A DNA stretch of 57,608 nt from Methanobacterium sp. GTDB taxonomy: Archaea; Methanobacteriota; Methanobacteria; Methanobacteriales; Methanobacteriaceae. The notes beneath the pieces were generated by a model, which was given only the letters and a program-made list of their open reading frames with translations, ran no database searches and was not told the origin of the DNA. Within the stretch, counting starts at the first letter, position 1, and each line of letters opens with the position of its first letter. Shown piece after piece: positions 26,924 through 34,326 of the stretch. The position numbers and the translations under genes are program-made. The stretch lies in the NCBI GenBank assembly GCA_021372715.1, contig JAJFTX010000194.1, positions 1-57,608 on the forward strand. The letters are read 5' to 3'.

Positions 26924-28042
26924 ATGGAAATTAACAATCAAATAAAAACAGAAAAAGTGGCCATCATAGGAACACCCTGCCATTTAGTGGCTGCAGATAA
27001 ACTGGACGCATATTCTGATTGTCTCGGTGAGACCTCACTGGATCTAAAAATAGGACTATTCTGTATGGAAAATTTTTCCTACACTTATATGAAAAAACTC
27101 TTGGAAAAATACGATGCTGAAATGAAGGACGTAATTGAATGTAGAGTGGAAAAAAATTACATGTGGTTCTACCTTACCGAAGACCGGCTAGTTAAAATTC
27201 CTTTAAAAGAAGCAAAAAGCTGTATGCGTAAAAACTGTCAGGTGTGTATGGATTTTACTTCAGAATTATCAGATATATCCGTGGGATCGGTAGGCTCACC
27301 AGAAGGATGGTCAACTGTTATAGTTCGCACCGAAAAAGGATTAAAACATTTAAAAAAAGCTGAAGAAGATAATTATATAGTTACCAAACCTTTAACGGAT
27401 TCAGGCATGAAAATAATTGAAAGACTTGCCCGTAAAAAGAAAAAGGAGAATAAAGAAGAGATAATGAAAAGGGAACACATCGGAAGACCTGTTCTTTATC
27501 GAAGACACATCCCACCAGATATATTCGAAGAAGAAGTGCGTTATTGCCAGTTTGAAGATCTTAAAGGCGATGTGATTGACGTAGGTTCCTGTGTACTTTG
27601 CGGGGCCTGTGTACTGGCCTGTCCTGAAGATATAGTGGCTATTGAAGATAGGAAACCTCAAATAAAGGGAAAGTGTCCTGAAGGATGTAACATCTGCTAT
27701 GTAGCCTGTCCCCGTACTTATATCCCTGAAAAAGAGCCTAACATCGATGCAGATAAGAAACCACTTGGAAATTATCTCAAAATAGTATCTGCCCAAGCAC
27801 CTATGATTAAAGGACAGGACGGAGGAGTAGCAACTGCACTTCTAAACTACGCATTAACTGAAAAAATAGTTGATGAAGTGCTGGTGGTGGATAAAAATAA
27901 AGATCATCCTTGGAAACCAGAAGCCAAGGTTACAAATAACGTTGCCGATGTTCTAAGCGCATCAGGTACTAAATATTCCGCTTGTCCCATTTTTAAATCT
28001 TTAAAATCATTTAAAAATAGCAGGATTAGTGAATCCCATTAA
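26924..28042 (+). CDS. FrhB/FdhB-like F420-type beta subunit with permuted domains and two 4Fe-4S motifs
   Basis: 372 residues. Residues 10-130 match the C-terminal half of FrhB/FdhB proteins (VAIIGTPCH at 12-20, IGLFCMENF at 43-51, then C100/C105/C108). Residues 223-262 hold two ferredoxin motifs (CVLCGACVLACP and CPEGCNICYVACP). Residues 296-360 match the N-terminal half (GQDGGVATALL, then ASGTKYSACP). The usual order is Fer4, N half, C half, so this is a circular permutation. FrhB proteins bind FAD and oxidise or reduce F420; here it would feed electrons to the glutamate synthase. Both ends are clean (ATG in context, stop 17 bp before the next gene), so a frameshift does not explain it. 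Confidence 0.8.
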   Translation: MEINNQIKTEKVAIIGTPCHLVAADKLDAYSDCLGETSLDLKIGLFCMENFSYTYMKKLLEKYDAEMKDVIECRVEKNYMWFYLTEDRLVKIPLKEAKSCMRKNCQVCMDFTSELSDISVGSVGSPEGWSTVIVRTEKGLKHLKKAEEDNYIVTKPLTDSGMKIIERLARKKKKENKEEIMKREHIGRPVLYRRHIPPDIFEEEVRYCQFEDLKGDVIDVGSCVLCGACVLACPEDIVAIEDRKPQIKGKCPEGCNICYVACPRTYIPEKEPNIDADKKPLGNYLKIVSAQAPMIKGQDGGVATALLNYALTEKIVDEVLVVDKNKDHPWKPEAKVTNNVADVLSASGTKYSACPIFKSLKSFKNSRISESH

Positions 28043-28059
28043 TTTAAGGAGGAGTAAAT

Positions 28060-29562
28060 TTGCCATTTAAAATAGAAAGAAACCAAGAAATGTGCAGGAG
28101 AAACTTCGACAGACCAGGATGTTGCTGGTATATGTGCGATAACCGGGATGAACAACTGTGCCAAAACTGTTACTCCTGCCTTAACAACTGTCCCCATGGA
28201 GTTTACGAGATCATAAACGATGAACCATACCCTCTTCACCATGAAAATTGCGTTGGATGCAGAATATGTGAGGAGATGTGTCCCAACAATGCCATAGAGG
28301 TGAATGCTGTCCCTGAGGATCGTAGAAATGTATGGTCCTTCGCCGATATGGTGGAGATTGAAAGGAAATCAGAGGTAGGATCCTATAAAGTAAGGGGCTG
28401 TGGAGCCACTAGGGTGGTTCCCACCTTTGATGATCTAGTTATCGTGCCCGCCCAGGTATCAAGACCACCTATAGACAAGTACCGAGAGCCCTGTAATACT
28501 CGAGTGGTTCTGGGCTCAAGATATGCAGAAAATCCATTGGTACTGGATACGCCAATAATGATAGCTGCTATGTCCTTTGGTGCATTAAGTAAAGAAGCTA
28601 AAATAGCACTGGCTATGGGTGCTACTCTAGCTGGTACAGCCACCAATACAGGGGAAGGAGGTATGCTTCCTGAAGAAAGAAAATATGCTTCTAAACTTAT
28701 AGCACAATACGCTTCTGGTCGTTTCGGTGTTTCTGCTAATTACCTGAACAGTTCAGATGCTGTAGAAATCAAAATAGGTCAGGGAGCTAAATCAGGTATG
28801 GGAGGTCATCTATTAGGGGAGAAGGTAACTCCTGACGTATCACGTATCCGAATGATACCCGAGGGAACTGATGCCCTTAGTCCTGCCCGGCATATGGATA
28901 TTGTGGGTCCTGAGGATCTTAGTATGAAGATATCTCAGTTAAGAGAGATTACCGATTGGAAGGTTCCCATAATCGTTAAATTCACTTCAGGAAGGGTTAG
29001 TGATGATGTAAAAATCGCTGCTAAAGCTGGTGCGGATATCATCGTGGTGGATGGTATGCAGGGAGGAACTGGAGCCGGACCTGACGTGGTAACCGAACAT
29101 TCTGGTGTGCCCACTATTTCTGCCATCGTAGAAGCTGATGAAGCTCTTAAACATATTAATTTACGGGATAAAGTGAATCTAGTTGCTGGAGGCGGTATCA
29201 GAAACGGCGCTGATGTTGCAAAAGCCATAGCTTTGGGTGCTGATGCGGTTTATATAGCTACTTCTGCTCTGATTTCCATTGGTTGTCGGGTATGTCAGAT
29301 GTGTTACGCCGGGACCTGTAGAAAAGGTATAGCCACCCAGAATCCTCAGCTTAGAAGGCGTTTGGATTATTTGGAAGGTGGAAAAAGGGTTGCTCGCTAT
29401 ATCGAAGCTATGACTGAAGAAGCAGTGATGTTAACTCAGCAAGCCGGTAACACCGATGTTCTTAAACTGGAAAAGGATGACCTAAGAGCTTTGACTTTAG
29501 AAGCTTCTGCTTTGACCGGGGTTAAAATGGCCGGTTTAGAAGCACCTATCAGTTCAAAATAG
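28060..29562 (+). CDS. Glutamate synthase, FMN-binding synthase domain (archaeal GltB2) with N-terminal ferredoxin clusters
   Basis: 500 residues. N-terminal two-cluster region (CQNCYSCLNNCPHG near 34-47 and CVGCRICEEMCPNN near 65-78). The FMN barrel follows: MSFGALSKEAKIALA, NTGEGG, GQGAKSGMGGHL, VKFTSGR, DGMQGGTGAGP, GGGIRNGADVAKA, with the 3Fe-4S cysteines in GCRVCQMCYAGTC. It reduces 2-iminoglutarate formed from 2-oxoglutarate and channelled ammonia. The start is TTG 28060 after GGAGGAG. Electrons probably arrive from the neighbouring F420-type subunit rather than from NADPH, since no GltD gene is present. A T-run at about 29567-29579 ends the operon. Confidence 0.94.
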   Translation: MPFKIERNQEMCRRNFDRPGCCWYMCDNRDEQLCQNCYSCLNNCPHGVYEIINDEPYPLHHENCVGCRICEEMCPNNAIEVNAVPEDRRNVWSFADMVEIERKSEVGSYKVRGCGATRVVPTFDDLVIVPAQVSRPPIDKYREPCNTRVVLGSRYAENPLVLDTPIMIAAMSFGALSKEAKIALAMGATLAGTATNTGEGGMLPEERKYASKLIAQYASGRFGVSANYLNSSDAVEIKIGQGAKSGMGGHLLGEKVTPDVSRIRMIPEGTDALSPARHMDIVGPEDLSMKISQLREITDWKVPIIVKFTSGRVSDDVKIAAKAGADIIVVDGMQGGTGAGPDVVTEHSGVPTISAIVEADEALKHINLRDKVNLVAGGGIRNGADVAKAIALGADAVYIATSALISIGCRVCQMCYAGTCRKGIATQNPQLRRRLDYLEGGKRVARYIEAMTEEAVMLTQQAGNTDVLKLEKDDLRALTLEASALTGVKMAGLEAPISSK

Positions 29563-29734
29563 GCCATTTTTTATTTTTTGGATTTTATGATAAAATTAAA
29601 CATTTTATAATCGAATTTTAATACCCTATACAAATTTCATCATTTTATTAATTTTTCAAGATATTCAGATATTATAATTATTTTGATTCACTTCTTACAC
29701 AAATTTTAAATATTAAAAATTGAATATCTTTAAC

Positions 29735-29748
29735 GGAAGTATGCTTCC
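29735..29748. promoter_or_regulatory. NrpR-type operator upstream of the first amt
   Basis: GGAA-GTATGC-TTCC, an exact GGAA-N6-TTCC NrpR site. It lies about 25 bp downstream of the TATA-like TTTTAAATATT (29704-29714), so it covers the expected transcription start. The sequence around it (CGGAAGTATG-TTCC---AGCC) is nearly the same as the site before the second amt, showing duplication of the whole promoter. Confidence 0.85.
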
Positions 29749-29794
29749 CCTAGCCTTATGGTGGTGTACTTAAAGCTTATGGAGGAAACTATTT

Positions 29795-31027
29795 ATGGAC
29801 CCAATTCTTAATTCAGGAGACACAGCTTGGATGCTGATCTCCACAGCTCTTGTAATTTTAATGACTATACCTGGTTTAGCACTCTTTTATGGAGGATTAA
29901 TCCGAAGAGAAAATGTATTAAATACTATATTTCTTTCTTTTGTAACTTTTGCAGTTGTAAGTATTCTATGGTTTATTTACGGTTACGATCTAGTATTTGG
30001 ACAGGATATAGTGGGAATATTAGGATCATTAACCAATCCTTTCTTTAATGGTGTATTAGAATCAAAGGTATTATCCACCTATGCACCTACCATCCCGAAA
30101 AGTTTATTTGCCGTATTTCAAATGACATTTGCGGCTATAACTGTTGCTCTTATTTCTGGTGCTATTGTCGAAAGAATGAAATTTTCAGCCTGGCTAGCAT
30201 TTATCCCCGTCTGGTTAACCCTTGTATATTTACCTATAGCTCATTGGGTATGGGGAGGAGGATGGTTATTCCAATTAGGCGCCTTGGATTTCGCTGGTGG
30301 TCTGGTAGTTCATTTAAATTGTGGTATGGCTGCACTAGCTCTGGTTTTGTTAATGGGAGCTCGAAAAAATGCTAAATTACTCCCTCACCATTTAGGATAC
30401 TCAGTTATTGGTACCGGCCTACTGTGGTTTGGTTGGTTCGGGTTTAACGCTGGATCAGCTTTAGGAGCAACTGATCTGGCCATATCCGCCATGATAGTAA
30501 CTAATACTTCTGCAGCAGTTGGTATGCTAACTTGGATGCTAATGGACAAATTACAAACCGGTAAACCTACCCTCCTTGGTGCATTATCTGGTGCAATAGC
30601 AGGTTTAGCTGCTATAACCCCCGCCGCAGGTTATGTGAACTTTCCTGCAGCGCTAGTTATAGGATTTGCCGCTGGAATTATTGGATATCTGGCTGTATCA
30701 CATCTTAAACCACGCTTTGGTTATGATGATGCTTTGGATGTATTCGGAATTCATGGGGTTTGTGGTGTAATTGGAACAATAGGTGCAGGGCTTTTCGCTA
30801 CCACAGCCATCAACGGTGCAATTAAAGGGGGTTTATTCTTTGGTAACCCCTCACAACTGGGAGTTCAACTTATAGCTATCGTTGCTATTGGAGCTTATTC
30901 CTTAATTATGACCCTGATAATTGGTAAGGTGATAGATAAAGTCATAGGTCTTAGAGTCGAAGAGGAGCATGAAGTATCCGGACTTGATATTAATCTACAC
31001 GAGGAATCCGGTTACAGACTATCGTAA
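29795..31027 (+). CDS. amt: Ammonium transporter Amt (first copy)
   Basis: 410 residues with 11 expected membrane helices. Amt hallmarks: LNSGDTAWMLISTALV, FQMTFAAITVALISGA, HWVWGGGWL (first pore His), LDFAGGLVVHLNCG (the conserved Asp), FGWFGFNAGSAL and DVFGIHGVCG (second pore His). Transports ammonium across the cytoplasmic membrane; the C-terminal tail (SGLDINLHEESGYR) is the GlnK contact region. GGAGG precedes the ATG. It is followed by glnK after an 81-bp spacer carrying a hairpin. Confidence 0.96.
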   Translation: MDPILNSGDTAWMLISTALVILMTIPGLALFYGGLIRRENVLNTIFLSFVTFAVVSILWFIYGYDLVFGQDIVGILGSLTNPFFNGVLESKVLSTYAPTIPKSLFAVFQMTFAAITVALISGAIVERMKFSAWLAFIPVWLTLVYLPIAHWVWGGGWLFQLGALDFAGGLVVHLNCGMAALALVLLMGARKNAKLLPHHLGYSVIGTGLLWFGWFGFNAGSALGATDLAISAMIVTNTSAAVGMLTWMLMDKLQTGKPTLLGALSGAIAGLAAITPAAGYVNFPAALVIGFAAGIIGYLAVSHLKPRFGYDDALDVFGIHGVCGVIGTIGAGLFATTAINGAIKGGLFFGNPSQLGVQLIAIVAIGAYSLIMTLIIGKVIDKVIGLRVEEEHEVSGLDINLHEESGYRLS

Positions 31028-31028
31028 G

Positions 31029-31085
31029 TAATCGATTAAATTTAAATAGAAAGTGTAAAGTAAATTTAAACTATCTAATCGATTA
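31029..31085. promoter_or_regulatory. Large inverted repeat between amt and glnK (first pair)
   Basis: TAATCGATTA, itself palindromic, occurs at 31029-31038 and 31076-31085. Inside are AAATTTA / TAAATTT arms around AAGTGTAAAG. The RNA can fold into a long interrupted hairpin. It starts right after the amt stop codon and ends 23 bp before the glnK start. The second amt-glnK pair has only a 19-bp spacer without it. Confidence 0.6.
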
Positions 31086-31108
31086 AGCTAATACTGAGGA
31101 TGAGAGTC

Positions 31109-31447
31109 ATGAAGAAGATAGTAACCATTATAAGACCTGATAAACTCGAAGACGTTAAGCAAGCCCTTGAAGACATCGGATGCCATGGATTAACTGTTAA
31201 AGATGTGAAAGGAAGAGGAAGACAGTTAGGTATTACTGAAAGCTATCGGGGAAGAGATTATAATGTGGATCTACTACCAAAAGTGGAAATTGAGATAGTG
31301 GCTAAAGATGAAGATGTGGAAAATATTGTTGATACCATCATTAAAACTGCTCAAACCGGTTGTATAGGTGATGGTAAGGTTTTCATATCACCAATTGAGG
31401 ATATAGTGAGAATTAGAACGGGTGAAAGAGGAAATAAAGCCATATAA
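31109..31447 (+). CDS. glnK: Nitrogen regulatory PII protein GlnK (first copy)
   Basis: 112 residues with the PII fold: MKKIVTIIRPDKLEDVK, KGRGRQLGITESYRGRDYNVDLLPKVEIEI (T-loop with Tyr51 of the usual modification site) and TGCIGDGKVFISPIED-VRIRTGERG. It binds ATP/ADP and 2-oxoglutarate and plugs the Amt channel when nitrogen is ample. Start chosen at ATG 31109, which aligns with the second copy; ATG 31100 is in frame upstream but overlaps the GAGGATGAG binding site. Located directly after its partner amt. Confidence 0.96.
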   Translation: MKKIVTIIRPDKLEDVKQALEDIGCHGLTVKDVKGRGRQLGITESYRGRDYNVDLLPKVEIEIVAKDEDVENIVDTIIKTAQTGCIGDGKVFISPIEDIVRIRTGERGNKAI

Positions 31448-31594
31448 TATAATTTAAAATTTTTTTATATTATCATTCTTTTTTTTAAATATTTTCAAAT
31501 ATTTTACCATATTTCTATCTTTTTTAACAATAATTTAATTTTTTTCTGAACATTCGAAACCTTTATATGTGATGAAGATTAAATTCTGATTGTC

Positions 31595-31608
31595 GGAAGT
31601 ATGTTTCC
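31595..31608. promoter_or_regulatory. NrpR-type operator upstream of the second amt
   Basis: GGAA-GTATGT-TTCC, an exact GGAA-N6-TTCC site, with flanks CGGAA / TTCCG. It lies about 30 bp downstream of the TATA-like box CTTTATATG, so it overlaps the expected transcription start. Confidence 0.87.
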
Positions 31609-31652
31609 GTAAGCCGGTCCAAATATAGTTTACTCTGAAGAGGTGAATAACC

Positions 31653-31682
31653 GTGACCATGATAAATAAAAATACTCATTAA
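31653..31682 (+). other. Possible leader peptide upstream of the second amt
   Basis: GAGGTGA at 31640-31646 is followed six bases later by GTG and a nine-codon frame (M T M I N K N T H) ending in TAA at 31680-31682. It sits 134 bp before the amt ATG inside the long leader. A strong ribosome binding site in front of so short a frame is unusual; it may be a regulatory leader peptide or a relic. Confidence 0.35.
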
Positions 31683-31816
31683 CCAATAAAAATCTGAATA
31701 ATAAAATTAAACAACTAGAATTGGAAATAAAAACGAAATTTATTCTTAAAAATGATTATAACAATTATTAAGCAACAAAATGACAAATAAATCTTAATAA
31801 ATGGAGGAAAAAATTT

Positions 31817-33046
31817 ATGGCAGATGCAATTCTAAACTCTGGTGACACCGCCTGGATGCTAATCTCCACAGCACTGGTTGTACTTATGACCGTACCAGGT
31901 GTAGCATTATTCTATGGTGGTCTCACTAAAAAAATCAACGTATTAAATACCATGTTCATGTCCCTAAGTGCTTTCGCGATTACCAGCATCATCTGGGTAC
32001 TTTACGGCTATCCAATGGCATTCGGTGGTGGAGACATAATGGGATTCATAGGAAGCCCGGTCAACATGTTTCTCAATGGTGTGGGAGTGGACCAACTAGC
32101 CACATTGGCACCCACCATTCCCGAATTCGTATATATTGCCTTCCAGATGACCTTCGCAGCAATAACTATTGCCCTGGTTTCTGGTGCCCTGGTGGGAAGG
32201 ATGAAATTCTCCAGTTGGATGGCCTTTGTTATCCTCTGGATTTCATTGGTATATATTCCCATAGCCCATTGGGTATGGGGTGGAGGATGGTTATTCCAGA
32301 TGGGTGCCCTTGACTTTGCTGGAGGTACCGTCGTACACATCAACTCTGGTGTAGCCGCCCTAGCACTGGCAATACTCATAGGTAAAAGAAAAGACACCAA
32401 ACTGTTACCACACAACCTGGGATACTCAGTAATTGGTGCTGCCCTATTATGGTTCGGTTGGTTCGGATTTAATGCAGGTTCAGCATTAACAGCAGGCGGA
32501 CTAGCAGGTTCAGCATTCATAGTTACCAACACCGCCACCGCAGCAGCCATGATATCCTGGATAATCATAGACTATCTTAAAACAGGAAAACCAACCCTTT
32601 TAGGTGCTATATCTGGTGCTGTAGCTGGTTTAGTGGCCATAACCCCCGCAGCTGGTTTTGTAACAGTTCAAGCGGCGGTCGTGATAGGTTTAGTAACCAG
32701 TGTTGTTTCATACTTCGCTATAAGTTATATGAAAACTAAACTAGGATACGATGATGCTCTGGATGTATTCGGTATTCATGGTATGTCTGGTCTTTGGGGA
32801 GCATTAGCCACCGGTCTATTTGCAGCACCCTTCATAAACGCTCTAGGAACCGGAGCATTCTATGGAAACCCCGAACAGATTGTTACCCAAGTCATTGCAG
32901 TAGCAGCCGTCGCAGGTTATAGTTTCGTGGTTACCCTGATATTGGGTAAAATAATCGATCTGACCATCGGTCTGAGGGTGGATGATAAAGCAGAAATAGA
33001 TGGACTGGACACCAATCTACACGAGGAGACCGGTTATCGAATATAA
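31817..33046 (+). CDS. amt: Ammonium transporter Amt (second copy)
   Basis: 409 residues, 11 predicted helices and the same pore residues as the first copy (HWVWGGGWL, LDFAGGTVVHINSG, DVFGIHGMSG). C-terminal tail GLDTNLHEETGYRI matches the GlnK-binding end. Compared with the first amt it uses many more C-ending codons (GCC, ACC, ATC), like a highly expressed gene. GGAGG lies nine bases upstream of the ATG. It forms a tight pair with the following glnK. Confidence 0.96.
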   Translation: MADAILNSGDTAWMLISTALVVLMTVPGVALFYGGLTKKINVLNTMFMSLSAFAITSIIWVLYGYPMAFGGGDIMGFIGSPVNMFLNGVGVDQLATLAPTIPEFVYIAFQMTFAAITIALVSGALVGRMKFSSWMAFVILWISLVYIPIAHWVWGGGWLFQMGALDFAGGTVVHINSGVAALALAILIGKRKDTKLLPHNLGYSVIGAALLWFGWFGFNAGSALTAGGLAGSAFIVTNTATAAAMISWIIIDYLKTGKPTLLGAISGAVAGLVAITPAAGFVTVQAAVVIGLVTSVVSYFAISYMKTKLGYDDALDVFGIHGMSGLWGALATGLFAAPFINALGTGAFYGNPEQIVTQVIAVAAVAGYSFVVTLILGKIIDLTIGLRVDDKAEIDGLDTNLHEETGYRI

Positions 33047-33065
33047 AATTAAGGGATGTGATTAA

Positions 33066-33404
33066 ATGAAAAAGATCGTAGCCATAATAAGACCCAACAA
33101 ACTGGACGATGTAAAGGGTGCATTGGAAGATGTAGGATGTAAAGGTATGACGGTAACAGAAGTAAAAGGGCGAGGAAGGCAGTTAGGTATAACCGAAAGT
33201 TACAGGGGAACCGATTACTGCATAGACATGTTACCTAAAACCAGATTAGAGATAATCGTTAATGACCCGGACACAGAAGAAGTAATAAATGCCATTGTAA
33301 AAACTGCCCAAACCGGAAATATTGGAGATGGTAAAATCTTCATCTCCCCTGTAGAAGATGTGGTAAGGATCCGGACAGGTGAAAGAGGAGATAAAGCAGT
33401 TTAG
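33066..33404 (+). CDS. glnK: Nitrogen regulatory PII protein GlnK (second copy)
   Basis: 112 residues, the same length and T-loop layout as the first copy (KGRGRQLGITESYRGTDYCIDMLPK, Tyr51) with the nucleotide-binding end GNIGDGKIFISPVED-VRIRTGERG. It is expected to regulate the Amt encoded 19 bp upstream. GGGATGTGAT precedes the ATG. Expression follows the NrpR-controlled amt promoter. Confidence 0.96.
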   Translation: MKKIVAIIRPNKLDDVKGALEDVGCKGMTVTEVKGRGRQLGITESYRGTDYCIDMLPKTRLEIIVNDPDTEEVINAIVKTAQTGNIGDGKIFISPVEDVVRIRTGERGDKAV

Positions 33405-33421
33405 ATAAAAAACCTCTAATA

Positions 33422-33455
33422 GGAAATAAAAACATTTTCCCCCTTTTTTATTTTT
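33422..33455 (+). terminator. Probable terminator after the second amt-glnK pair
   Basis: A short stem GGAAA (33422-33426) / TTTCC (33436-33440) is followed by CCC and a T-rich run (about 33444-33455). In archaea the T-run alone can end transcription. Confidence 0.45.
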
Positions 33456-33525
33456 AACACTTTTTCTATTTTATATATATTATTAAATTAGAATCTCTAA
33501 TAAATCAATCAGTGATGTGGATATT

Positions 33526-34218
33526 ATGTTTAAGGAAATAATTCCCAATCTATTCCTTATAAAGACTAAAAAACCCAGCTGTCATTCATATCTAATTTTA
33601 GGGGAGAAAATGAGTATATTAATAGATTCAGGAATAAATGAGAATTTTAAAATCCTTAAAAGAGATTTAGAAAGGATCGGAGTTAATATATCCCATTTGA
33701 ATATGGTTTTAAACACCCATGAACATGTAGATCACTTTGGAGCCAACCGTCACTTGCAAAGCAAAGTATCCATCACCACCCATCGCTATGCAGCCACCAA
33801 AATAGTTTCAGCCGATGATGAAGTAATACTCTGTAGAGCGCACGGAGAAAACCCCACTGGTTATCATGTGCATATGTGGCTGGAAAACTTAAATGTACTG
33901 GATCTAGGTGATTGGTTCTTAAAAATATTACATACTCCAGGACATACCTCTGGATCTCTGTGTATCTACGAACCCCGAAAGAGGGTTTTGATCTCCGGGG
34001 ACACTGTATTTGCCAAGGGAACCATTTCAGATATATCCAGCTCAGGAAGCTATGGTGAATACATAAATTCACTGGCCCGACTCAACACCATGAAAATAGA
34101 CCTTTTACTACCAGGACATGGTTCCGTATCAGAAGATGTAGAGGAAGATATTGATAAGGCCTTAGAAAATGCCAATGTAAAACATGAATTGTTTCTGAAT
34201 ACAATGAACAATAAATAA
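33526..34218 (+). CDS. Metallo-beta-lactamase fold hydrolase
   Basis: 230 residues. The zinc-binding motif is NTHEHVDHFGANR (H-x-H-x-D-H), followed by HTPGHTSGSLCIY and the ISGDTVFAKG metal-bridging Asp; the final His is in LPGHGS. The glyoxalase II/beta-lactamase-like hydrolase family has many substrates (thioesters, cyclic nucleotides, lactones) and the present one is unknown. ATG 33526 is chosen; the in-frame GTG at 33517 lies within the upstream GTGATGTGG stretch. No partner gene is adjacent. Confidence 0.88.
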   Translation: MFKEIIPNLFLIKTKKPSCHSYLILGEKMSILIDSGINENFKILKRDLERIGVNISHLNMVLNTHEHVDHFGANRHLQSKVSITTHRYAATKIVSADDEVILCRAHGENPTGYHVHMWLENLNVLDLGDWFLKILHTPGHTSGSLCIYEPRKRVLISGDTVFAKGTISDISSSGSYGEYINSLARLNTMKIDLLLPGHGSVSEDVEEDIDKALENANVKHELFLNTMNNK

Positions 34219-34326
34219 AAAACGAATATTAAATAGAATAATTTGAATTATTGTAAAAATATCTCTTTTTATAATAAATGAAATTATATTCCTATATTAA
34301 TTACTGAATATATGAAGAGGTATATC

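Larger units (their letters stand above)
31448..31816. other. 369-bp spacer with the promoter and long leader of the second amt
   Basis: T-rich terminator-like runs after glnK (about 31462-31540), then a TATA-like CTTTATATG (31561-31569), an NrpR operator (31595-31608) and an untranslated leader of about 220 bases. The leader contains a very short reading frame (31653-31682) behind a GAGGTGA site. The amt start is preceded by GGAGG. Confidence 0.6.

Noticed and set aside
32008..32568. 186-codon minus-strand reading frame opposite the second amt
   Set aside because: Explained by the C-rich codon use of amt leaving the antisense frame open; no ribosome binding site or domain.
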